29,768 bases of DNA. Origin: an uncultured Bacilli bacterium (GTDB lineage Bacteria; Bacillota_I; Bacilli_A; RF39; UBA660). The first letter of the stretch is position 1. The number at the start of each line of letters is the position of its first letter. Made by a program: the position numbers and the translations under genes. The notes under the pieces are model-generated. The model was not told the DNA's origin. It ran no database searches and was given only the letters and a program-made list of their open reading frames with translations. The stretch spans positions 1-29,768 of the forward strand of contig CANRCS010000001.1 in NCBI GenBank assembly GCA_947629195.1. Direction: 5' to 3'. Of this stretch, positions 8,764 to 15,659 are shown in pieces.

Positions 8764-8774
8764 ATAACGAATAA

Positions 8775-8804
8775 AATGTAGTTGAAAAATATCCTAACTA
8801 CATT
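8775..8804 (+). other. Intercistronic stem-loop after the pilin gene
   Basis: AATGTAGTT (8775-8783) pairs with AACTACATT (8796-8804), a perfect 9-bp stem with a 12-nt loop and no U tract. It lies between the pilin and minor-pilin genes, where it could stabilise the pilin mRNA 3' end or mark a processing site. Confidence 0.55.
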
Positions 8805-8824
8805 ATATAAGGAGTTGAAATAAT

Positions 8825-9274
8825 ATGAGAGAAGCAATAGGTAGTCAATTTATACTTAGATTAATGATTATTTTCATCTTCTTTTTTTCAGCTTTTTTAG
8901 CAATAACAATAAGTTATTCACAAGCATTTAGACTTAAAAACCAAATTATAAATGATTTGGAACAATATGAAGGTTATAATGATGAATCTATTGAACATAT
9001 GTTAGAAGCAGCAGATGATTATGGATATAATAGAGAAAAAAACTGTGTAAATGGTGCAATTACTCCAACTGTAAAAACTGGTGCTAATGAAGGTGAAAGA
9101 GTTGTTGGTGTTTGTATAAAAGGTCTTAAAACAGGACATAATAACGAATCGCTATACTATCAAGTTGAAACGTATGTTAATTTTGACTTACCACTTATTG
9201 GAACATTGCTTGCCGTACCTGTTAAAGGAGAAACAAAAATTATAACCAATCCAGTAGATATTGAGTGGGGTTAG
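8825..9274 (+). CDS. TadE-like minor pilin
   Basis: A 149-residue protein with head MREAIG, a membrane helix (about 9-31) and a soluble domain ending in a segment (VPVKGETKIITNP) typical in style of TadE-type pseudopilins. The head closely matches MKEATG of the upstream pilin, so both may be handled by the same processing enzyme, which is not in this window. Two cysteines lie in the outer domain. AAGGAG sits 9 nt upstream of the ATG. It follows the pilin by about 60 nt with a hairpin between, and an intrinsic terminator ends the unit. In Tad systems such proteins start or tip the fibre. Confidence 0.7.
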   Translation: MREAIGSQFILRLMIIFIFFFSAFLAITISYSQAFRLKNQIINDLEQYEGYNDESIEHMLEAADDYGYNREKNCVNGAITPTVKTGANEGERVVGVCIKGLKTGHNNESLYYQVETYVNFDLPLIGTLLAVPVKGETKIITNPVDIEWG

Positions 9275-9285
9275 ACAATACATTT

Positions 9286-9320
9286 AAAATTCTAAGATTA
9301 TTTCTTAGGGTTTTTATTTT
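9286..9320 (+). terminator. Intrinsic terminator after the minor pilin
   Basis: A 12-bp stem with two G-U pairs (9286-9297 with 9303-9314) and a 5-nt loop is followed by a T-rich run. It closes the pilin transcription unit just before a new promoter. Confidence 0.75.
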
Positions 9321-9333
9321 AAAAATTATATTA

Positions 9334-9362
9334 TTGTATAATTATGCATATTTTGATATAAT
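9334..9362 (+). promoter_or_regulatory. Promoter of the cadherin-like gene
   Basis: TTGTAT (9334-9339), a 17-bp spacer and TATAAT (9357-9362), preceded by TGA, form an extended -10 promoter. The ribosome site AAAGGAG lies at 9374-9380. Confidence 0.65.
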
Positions 9363-9389
9363 TTATTCATAATAAAGGAGATGTCAAAT

Positions 9390-9824
9390 ATGTTTGTTAT
9401 TGATATGAAAAAAGGATTTAGAGTATCTTTAGTAATAAATATAATTTTATTTGCCTTATTTATTATGATGATGATATTATATTTTACAAAAGGAACTGAT
9501 AAAAAAGAATTAAATCCTGGATTACAAACTATGGCTATTGAAGAGGGTGAAATTGATTTCAAACCGGATAGATATGCATATATGGTTGAAGTTAATAATG
9601 ATGTTGATAAATTAACACTATCATTAGTTTCTTATGAAAAAGGCGCTAATATAAAGGTAGATGGTAATGAAAAGTTCAAAGAGGGACATAATCAAATCGT
9701 AATAACAGTTAGTGATTCAGCTACAACTCCAAAGTATTATTATATAGATGTAATAAAATTACCTAGCGAAGAAGTAGATGATGAATTAATTACTGAAGAA
9801 AACAATGCATCAAACAATGAATAA
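9390..9824 (+). CDS. Membrane-anchored cadherin-like beta-sandwich protein
   Basis: A 144-residue protein with a cytoplasmic head, one membrane helix (about 13-36) and an outer domain resembling the cadherin-like family PF12733. Its features are YAYMVEVNNDV, a GANIKV strand, a GHNQIVITV strand and a final YYYIDVIK strand. An acidic, Asn-rich tail follows. I placed the start at ATG 9390 rather than 9381, because AAAGGAG ends at 9380 and would be too close to the earlier codon. It has its own promoter and stands between the pilus genes and the secretion-channel genes, so it may link the two assemblies or contact the wall. The domain call is by pattern only. Confidence 0.75.
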   Translation: MFVIDMKKGFRVSLVINIILFALFIMMMILYFTKGTDKKELNPGLQTMAIEEGEIDFKPDRYAYMVEVNNDVDKLTLSLVSYEKGANIKVDGNEKFKEGHNQIVITVSDSATTPKYYYIDVIKLPSEEVDDELITEENNASNNE

Positions 9825-9860
9825 TATTTGTGTAAAATGTTATAAAGTTTATAAATGATA

Positions 9861-9889
9861 TTTACAAAAAAAGTATATATTGTTATAAT
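9861..9889 (+). promoter_or_regulatory. Promoter of the first VirB2-like gene
   Basis: TTTACA (9861-9866), a 17-bp spacer and TATAAT (9884-9889) with TG at 9881-9882 form a strong extended -10 promoter. AAAGGAGG lies at 9911-9918. Confidence 0.7.
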
Positions 9890-9926
9890 ATATGTGTAAT
9901 TTTTAGCTTTAAAGGAGGAAATAAAA

Positions 9927-10292
9927 ATGGAATTAGTAAATTTTTTAGTTGATAATGAAGCGGTAAGCAAATTATGTTCTCAAGATGGATTATTACCTGT
10001 TTTTACATTTATAGGTAATGTTATTTCTTTTATTAAAATTGCTGTGCCAATAATACTAATATTAATGGGTAGTATTGATTTGACAAAAGCTGTTATGGCA
10101 TCAAAGGATGATGATATTAAAAAGGCTCAATCAACACTTATAAAAAGAGCTGTTATAGGTGTTGTAATATTCTTTATTCCAACAATAGTTACATTATTAC
10201 TAAATTTAATAAATCAGGATACTGATACTCCATGTATGTCATGTATCACTGCACCTGGACAATCCAAATGTAAAATAGATCTTGATAAATAA
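9927..10292 (+). CDS. VirB2/TrbC-like two-helix protein (copy 1)
   Basis: A 121-residue protein with two hydrophobic helices (about 29-53 and 72-92) joined by a short charged loop with KKAQ, the layout of VirB2/TrbC pilins and of small T4SS membrane subunits in Gram-positive bacteria. There is no clear signal peptide. The C-terminal tail has three cysteines (CMSC and a later C). It resembles the next gene along the helices, roughly half the residues being identical by hand alignment, including KIA-PI, G--D--KA, KKAQS and IFF-P. It has its own promoter and terminator, so it can be made in excess as a structural subunit should be. Confidence 0.7.
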   Translation: MELVNFLVDNEAVSKLCSQDGLLPVFTFIGNVISFIKIAVPIILILMGSIDLTKAVMASKDDDIKKAQSTLIKRAVIGVVIFFIPTIVTLLLNLINQDTDTPCMSCITAPGQSKCKIDLDK

Positions 10293-10317
10293 TTATAAAT
10301 TTAATTTTAAAATATTT

Positions 10318-10348
10318 AAACGGAAATTTTTAAGTTTCTGTTTTTTTT
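10318..10348 (+). terminator. Intrinsic terminator between the two VirB2-like genes
   Basis: AAACGGAAA (10318-10326) pairs with TTTCTGTTT (10335-10343), including one G-U pair, and a run of T extends to 10348. It isolates the first copy from the downstream genes. Confidence 0.75.
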
Positions 10349-10360
10349 ATTTTAATTTAA

Positions 10361-10369
10361 TGATATAAT
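10361..10369 (+). promoter_or_regulatory. Extended -10 promoter for the T4SS operon
   Basis: TGATATAAT, with TATAAT at 10364-10369, is identical to the sites at 4653 and 9354. The -35 region is only a T run. The ribosome site GGAGG and ATG at 10402 follow. Confidence 0.55.
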
Positions 10370-10401
10370 GTTAATATCATAGTTAATACGGAGGTTTTAT
10401 T

Positions 10402-10758
10402 ATGCATAAAAAAAGTAATTATAGATTAATGATAATTTTTGTAATAACTTTTTTAATAAATACTAAAATGGCATTTGCTGATATGTGTGATAGTATGCCA
10501 GAGACAATTGGAATTATAAATGAATTATTAGGTATTGTAAAAATAGCAATCCCAATATTATTAATTTCACTTGGAACTGTTGATTTTATAAAGGCAATAG
10601 TTGCCAAAGATGAACAAGGAATGAAAAAAGCTCAAAGTGCTTTCGTTACTAGATTGATAATAGGAGTGACAATATTTTTTGTTCCTATGATAATGAGATT
10701 TTTATTGGATATAATTGGTTATGGAGACAGTTGTTTCTACGATGTGTTCAATTTCTAG
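10402..10758 (+). CDS. VirB2/TrbC-like two-helix protein (copy 2)
   Basis: A 118-residue paralogue of the previous protein. Unlike copy 1 it starts with a signal-peptide-like segment (residues 1-26, ending AFA-D), followed by two helices (about 41-60 and 81-104) around a charged loop with KKAQS. Three cysteines are likely outside the membrane. TACGGAGG is the ribosome site. It is the first gene of an operon that continues into the VirB6-like gene 22 nt later. The different N-termini suggest that the two copies are not equivalent, for example one pilin and one channel subunit. The VirB2 assignment rests on topology and neighbours. Confidence 0.7.
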   Translation: MHKKSNYRLMIIFVITFLINTKMAFADMCDSMPETIGIINELLGIVKIAIPILLISLGTVDFIKAIVAKDEQGMKKAQSAFVTRLIIGVTIFFVPMIMRFLLDIIGYGDSCFYDVFNF

Positions 10759-10779
10759 TATGGAAAGGGGATTGAAAAG

Positions 10780-12825
10780 ATGAGTTTTTGGGGTAAATTA
10801 GTTCAACAAATTCTTAGGTATATATCTTTAATGTTAGATATGCTTGTATATACTTTAATTAGAGTTTTTTATAATTTATTTAATGCAATAACTCAAGTAA
10901 GAGTAGCAGAAGATGGACTTTTAACGGATATTTCAAATAGGATTTATACGATAATTGGTGTGTATGCAATATTTAAGGTTGTTTTCGTACTAATAAGTAT
11001 GATGGTTAATCCAGAAGAAAGCGCTAAAGGTAATAATAGTGCAGGAAAAGTTGTAACAAGAGTAATTGTTATGTTAGCACTTATTATACTTGTTCCATAT
11101 GTATTTGAAAGAGCATACGCATTACAAAATGCAATTGTAAAAGAAAATGTTGTGGGACAATTAATTTTAGGAAATAGTGTTGTAAAAGGCGATGATGGTG
11201 GCGCACTTACATCTACTTATGAGGATGACATAACTGGTCCAGTTACATATGGAGATGTTGGACAGAACATATCAAATCAGCTATTCTCGGGATTTGTCTC
11301 CATGAATGAACTTGCTGTTAATCCGGGTGTTGAAGAACCATCTCCAGATAATGATGTTGATCCTAGTACATATTTGACAAGTGAATCACAAAATGCATGT
11401 ACTAAAAGTTATACCTCATTAAGAGAATTGAGAGAAGCAGTCTCACTTAAGACTCCATCAACCCAAGGTATAGCTTCTATTTGGAATGTAATTGATGATA
11501 CATTTGATAGTAGTGAAACTGGTGGAGAAGAATTTTGCTTAGATTATAAATACTTTATATCAGTAATTGCAGGAGGATTTGCAGCATATATATTTATAAT
11601 TTATTGTTTAGATATTGGACTTAGGGTTATAAAGTTAGCGTTTTATCAATTAATAGCTCCAATTCCTATTGCTAGTTATGTTGATGGTAAAAAGGATGGA
11701 CCATTTCAAAATTGGGCAAAGAGTTGTTTAACAGAGTACGCAGATTTATTTTTAAGATTAGTTATTATATACACGATGATTTTGCTTATTACGAAAATTG
11801 GGCAAGGACAATTATTAGACTTTTCATCGCCAGCGTTAAAGGGGTCTACTGGAATGTTTGCTCGTGTATTTGTAATATTAGGAATGCTTATGTTTGCTAA
11901 ACAAGCACCACAATTATTACTTGATATGTTTGGAGTAAAAGGTAGTGGAAGATTTAGTATGAGAGCTAGTGATAAACTTGCAAATGCTCCAAAACCAGTT
12001 GCAATGGGATTATCTGCAGCAGGTGGTGCAGTAGCAGGATTTGGAGTTACCGCTGCTGCTGGAGTAGGTGGAGCTGTTGGAGGTTTAGTAAAAGGTGCAT
12101 TAAGTAATGATCCTACAAAATCAAAATCAGCGGCTATTAAAGATAATATGCAAAAAACTTGGGATAAGACTAAAGTTCGTGGTAAAGCTGCTGGTGCTGA
12201 AACTTTATCAAGATTACAAGGTAAAAATTATAGTGATAAAGGTGCATATAACAGATCAGTTCTTGCAAGTGACTTAAGACGTCAGGCATTTACTGGTAAT
12301 GTTAATGCTACTCATGGTATTGGTGGAAGACTTGCATCTGTTCAATCAGATTTAATGAGTTCATTATCTTTTCAAACAACTAAGAGTAAGTCTCAAGCAT
12401 TAAAGATGACTGGAAAAATTGCAGCACAGTTAGGAAATGTTTCTGCTACCCTTAATGCTAATAGATTAAGATATGAAGAACTTGCAAGAAGAGGAGATGC
12501 CGCTGCTGTTAAAGAATTATCAGTTGCAACAGGATTTAATGCAAAAGAAATATTTGAAAATTTCTTATCTAGTAAAGATCCTTCTATTGGTAAGAATATG
12601 ATAATAGATCCAAATTATCAAGATATTCCAAAACCAAACTCTGATGAGTGGATCGAATTTTCTGATAACTATATGGCATTTGAAAAATTGAATACATATA
12701 AAGATAAAAGTGGTGTTGTTCACACAATGACCCATGCAGAAAAAGAAGCATTAAGAAATTATGCAGAAAAATCTCTTGGAGATTTGAAAAAACAAGTTGA
12801 CACACTAACAAAGAATAAGGGGTGA
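10780..12825 (+). CDS. VirB6/TrbL-like polytopic channel protein
   Basis: A 681-residue protein with membrane segments near residues 15-40, 56-77, 91-108, 258-281, 324-342 and 361-377. An outer loop of about 140 residues lies between the third and fourth, and a cytoplasmic C-terminal part of roughly 290 residues follows. Just before that part is a Gly/Ala-rich stretch (about 405-437). This many-helix core with a large soluble tail is the plan of VirB6/TrbL-type channel proteins of Gram-positive T4SS. VirB3- and VirB4-like genes come next, as in many conjugation operons. The ribosome site AAAGGGG is strong. Two cysteines sit in the outer loop. It should form the membrane channel core. Confidence 0.8.
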   Translation: MSFWGKLVQQILRYISLMLDMLVYTLIRVFYNLFNAITQVRVAEDGLLTDISNRIYTIIGVYAIFKVVFVLISMMVNPEESAKGNNSAGKVVTRVIVMLALIILVPYVFERAYALQNAIVKENVVGQLILGNSVVKGDDGGALTSTYEDDITGPVTYGDVGQNISNQLFSGFVSMNELAVNPGVEEPSPDNDVDPSTYLTSESQNACTKSYTSLRELREAVSLKTPSTQGIASIWNVIDDTFDSSETGGEEFCLDYKYFISVIAGGFAAYIFIIYCLDIGLRVIKLAFYQLIAPIPIASYVDGKKDGPFQNWAKSCLTEYADLFLRLVIIYTMILLITKIGQGQLLDFSSPALKGSTGMFARVFVILGMLMFAKQAPQLLLDMFGVKGSGRFSMRASDKLANAPKPVAMGLSAAGGAVAGFGVTAAAGVGGAVGGLVKGALSNDPTKSKSAAIKDNMQKTWDKTKVRGKAAGAETLSRLQGKNYSDKGAYNRSVLASDLRRQAFTGNVNATHGIGGRLASVQSDLMSSLSFQTTKSKSQALKMTGKIAAQLGNVSATLNANRLRYEELARRGDAAAVKELSVATGFNAKEIFENFLSSKDPSIGKNMIIDPNYQDIPKPNSDEWIEFSDNYMAFEKLNTYKDKSGVVHTMTHAEKEALRNYAEKSLGDLKKQVDTLTKNKG

Positions 12826-12831
12826 TAACAG

Positions 12832-13149
12832 ATGAATGAATCATATTTAATACCAGCTAACTCTAAAAAAAGTAAATTAATACTTGGAATGTTTAGACCA
12901 GTAGATTTAGTAATATTTCTATCTGGAGTTGGATTAACATTAATATTTATAGCATTTGGGTTAACTAATGAATTGTGGCAAGTAATTATTACATTACTAC
13001 CTGCTGGTATAGCGGCATTCTTAGTTATGCCAGTTCCAAATTATCATAATATGTTAACAGTTATATCAAATGTTATAACATTTTATACAGGAAGAAGAAC
13101 CTATATATGGCGAGGTTGGTGTATACATGATAATGATGACTTTGAATAA
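12832..13149 (+). CDS. VirB3/PrgI-like membrane protein
   Basis: A 105-residue protein with two close hydrophobic helices (about 25-43 and 47-65) followed by the VPNYHN segment typical of PrgI/VirB3 family members, and a basic, aromatic C-terminus. VirB3-type proteins sit in the membrane and hold the VirB4 ATPase at the channel; the usual gene order VirB6, VirB3, VirB4 is kept here. It begins 6 nt after the VirB6-like stop with AAGGGGTGA upstream. The family call is firm from motif, length and position together. Confidence 0.85.
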   Translation: MNESYLIPANSKKSKLILGMFRPVDLVIFLSGVGLTLIFIAFGLTNELWQVIITLLPAGIAAFLVMPVPNYHNMLTVISNVITFYTGRRTYIWRGWCIHDNDDFE

Positions 13150-13184
13150 TGAAAATAAAAGAATAATAAGGAGGTGTTTCTAAT

Positions 13185-13847
13185 ATGCCAGTAATTAATA
13201 ATCCACAACAGGCAAATGTAAATGGACAACCTGTGCAACCTACTCAACCACAAACACAACAAACGACAACTCAACAAGCAAAACCAACAACTAATACTAA
13301 AACAGATGATGCTTCAAGAAAATATGCTGAACAATGGTTACCAGTTAAGGATATACAAAATGGGGCAATAATATTAGAAAGCAATTGGAAAGTAACAGGA
13401 GTTAAAATAAGTCCAAGAAATATATTTATCTTGGATGAAGATTCACAAGCTAGTATTCTTATATCACTTAGAAATCTATATAATACACTAGATTATGAAT
13501 TTTGGATATTAGTAGCAGATAGACCGGTAGATATAACACTTTATGTTTCTCAATTACAATTATTGTATAATAATACACCTAATCCTAAAATTAGAAAATT
13601 GATTTCTGAAGATATGGATAAAGCTCAATTATTTAGAGAAAACAATGTAGTTGATACTGAATATTACTTAATGTTCCAAGAAAAACGTGACGACCTATTA
13701 CAAAAGAAAGTAAGAGAACTAATAAGTGGATTTACGAGTGCAGGATTAACTGCAATGCAAACTACAAATGAAGATTTAAGAGTATTATTAGATAACTTCC
13801 TTAATGAAGGAAGAGCTACTACATTTGGGACGGTGTTGCCATCATGA
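13185..13847 (+). CDS. TrsD-like protein (VirB4 N-terminal-domain homologue)
   Basis: A 220-residue protein. Residues 1-45 are a Gln/Thr/Pro-rich disordered head. The rest resembles the N-terminal, non-ATPase domain of VirB4-family proteins, as in TrsD/TraD proteins encoded before the VirB4 gene in Gram-positive conjugation operons. It has no Walker motifs. A very strong ribosome site (AAGGAGGTG, 13168-13176) precedes the ATG. Its stop overlaps the start of the VirB4 gene by 4 nt (ATGA), so the two are made together. A recent split of one gene by frameshift is possible but less likely, since the next ORF has its own complete N-domain. Confidence 0.75.
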   Translation: MPVINNPQQANVNGQPVQPTQPQTQQTTTQQAKPTTNTKTDDASRKYAEQWLPVKDIQNGAIILESNWKVTGVKISPRNIFILDEDSQASILISLRNLYNTLDYEFWILVADRPVDITLYVSQLQLLYNNTPNPKIRKLISEDMDKAQLFRENNVVDTEYYLMFQEKRDDLLQKKVRELISGFTSAGLTAMQTTNEDLRVLLDNFLNEGRATTFGTVLPS

Positions 13848-15628
13848 TGAGATTAAAATCACAATTAGCTCCAAAAGGATTAGATTTCCATCCTGGAGAT
13901 TTCATTATAAGTGGAAAATATGCTACTATAATGACAGTTATTTCTTATCCAAAATATATAAGTCCTGGTTATTTATCTGATTTAACAAATATGTCTGGAA
14001 TTAAGGTTGTTATAAAACATATACCAATAGACTTTAGCATTTTAAGAAAAATGTTAAATAAAGAAATTGCAGATTTAAAAAATAGATATGCAAATGAAAA
14101 AGATATAACACTCCAAGAAAGAATAAGACAAGACTATGAATCATTGGAATATTTCATTCAAAATTTAGCTGCATCGCAAGCAAGAATCTTTGATTTTCAA
14201 ATGCACATTATGATTACTGCTGATTCAAAAGAAGACCTTGATCAAAAGAAAGTTCAAGTTAAGAATTTTATTGAATCAATGGAAATGAATGCAGTTGTAT
14301 TACACTTTGAACAAAAGAAAGTATTACAATCTATTATTCCAATATTCCCTAAACAAGATATTGAAGATAGAATAGGAACACCAATGCCATCAGCTACAAT
14401 GGCTGCAATGTATCCATTTATATTCGATAGTATTAAGGATCCAGGATTATCAACACTACTTGGTATAGATTTTTCTGGTGGTGTAATCCTATTTAATCAA
14501 TTCTTATATCAAATTAAAAAAGAACATAATAGGAACAATGCAAACCTTATTATTTTAGGTACATCTGGTAGTGGTAAATCAACTGCTGCAAAAGTTATTT
14601 TAAGAAGTCATATAAGAAATTCAAATCAAATTGTTGCAATTGACCCTGAAGGGGAACTTGAAGATATGACTAAACTTTACGAAGGGGACTTTATAGACCT
14701 TGGTAAAGGTGGTCAATATGGTATGATAAATCCACTTGAAATTATAATGGATGCAGATGATGATAGTGGACAAGGACTAGGATATACAGTTCTTACAAAT
14801 TCATTACAAAATATAAAAGCATTTATGAAATACTATTCTCCAGATATAACAGAAGATGTATTAAACTTATTCTCTGAAGTTGTACAAGATACATATAGAA
14901 GATTTGGGATTGATTTTAATACAGATTTTTCTAAGTTTAGAAGTGAAGATTATCCGACATTTAGAGATGTATATGCAACTATTTCAGGTAGACTTCTTGC
15001 AATGCAAGAAAGAACTCATGAAAGAGAAATAATGGAAAAACTTGAAATTAAAATTAGACCATTAACTAATGAATTAAAGTATTACTTTGATGGTCATACA
15101 ACAATAAAATTACATAGTGAGTTTATAGTATTTAATATAAAAGAACTTATGAATGCAGATGCAAATATTAAAAATGCATTATTCTTCAATGTATTAAAGT
15201 ATGCATGGGGACTATGTCTTGATAAAAGTAAAAATACTGCATTCTATGTTGATGAAGCGCATATCTTACTTGCTGGAAATAATACATTGGGTGCAGACTT
15301 TCTAGCGCAAGTTCAAAGACGTGCTAGAAAATATAACTCTGGTACTATAATAAGTACACAACAACCAACAGACTTCTCAGACCCACAAGTTATAACACAA
15401 GGTAAAGCAATATTTGATAATGCTTCCTACTATATAATAATGGGACTTAAGAAACAAGCTGTTGATGACTTGGCAATGTTAGTAGATTTAAATGATAATG
15501 AAAAAGATAGTATAAAAAGATATAATCAAGGAGAAGCATTATTCATATGTGGAAGTAGACGTATGAGAATTAATATAATAGTTACTCCTCAAGAATTAGA
15601 ATCATTTGGTGAACGAGGAGGTCTATAA
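13844..15628 (+). CDS. virB4: VirB4-family T4SS ATPase
   Basis: A 594-residue ATPase. Residues 1-200 form the usual N-domain, with a conserved PFIFDSI...DPG segment near 195-205. The motor domain has Walker A GTSGSGKST (239-247), the DPEGEL segment soon after, Walker B FYVDEAH with D470 and E471, and the later QVQRRARKY and STQQPTDF motifs, all typical of VirB4/TrsE. It should be a cytoplasmic or membrane-bound hexamer that energises channel assembly and substrate movement. The start overlaps the previous stop; ATG at 13844 or 13847 are both possible. A 10-bp hairpin covers the end of the gene. Confidence 0.95.
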   Translation: MMRLKSQLAPKGLDFHPGDFIISGKYATIMTVISYPKYISPGYLSDLTNMSGIKVVIKHIPIDFSILRKMLNKEIADLKNRYANEKDITLQERIRQDYESLEYFIQNLAASQARIFDFQMHIMITADSKEDLDQKKVQVKNFIESMEMNAVVLHFEQKKVLQSIIPIFPKQDIEDRIGTPMPSATMAAMYPFIFDSIKDPGLSTLLGIDFSGGVILFNQFLYQIKKEHNRNNANLIILGTSGSGKSTAAKVILRSHIRNSNQIVAIDPEGELEDMTKLYEGDFIDLGKGGQYGMINPLEIIMDADDDSGQGLGYTVLTNSLQNIKAFMKYYSPDITEDVLNLFSEVVQDTYRRFGIDFNTDFSKFRSEDYPTFRDVYATISGRLLAMQERTHEREIMEKLEIKIRPLTNELKYYFDGHTTIKLHSEFIVFNIKELMNADANIKNALFFNVLKYAWGLCLDKSKNTAFYVDEAHILLAGNNTLGADFLAQVQRRARKYNSGTIISTQQPTDFSDPQVITQGKAIFDNASYYIIMGLKKQAVDDLAMLVDLNDNEKDSIKRYNQGEALFICGSRRMRINIIVTPQELESFGERGGL

Positions 15629-15641
15629 AAAATAGACTTCC
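15617..15641 (+). other. Stem-loop at the end of the VirB4 gene
   Basis: GGAGGTCTAT (15617-15626) pairs with ATAGACTTCC (15632-15641), with one G-U pair and a 5-nt loop. No U tract follows, so it is more likely an mRNA stability or processing element than a terminator. Confidence 0.45.
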
Positions 15642-15659
15642 TAATTAGGTGGTGATGTT

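Noticed and set aside
9326..9562. Minus-strand frame of 78 codons over the start of the cadherin-like gene
   Set aside because: It covers the promoter and terminator between two clear plus-strand genes and has no family resemblance.
13844..13847. Frameshift error breaking one VirB4 gene
   Set aside because: The second ORF has its own complete N-domain, and the ATGA overlap looks like normal coupling. TrsD/TrsE pairs are known.
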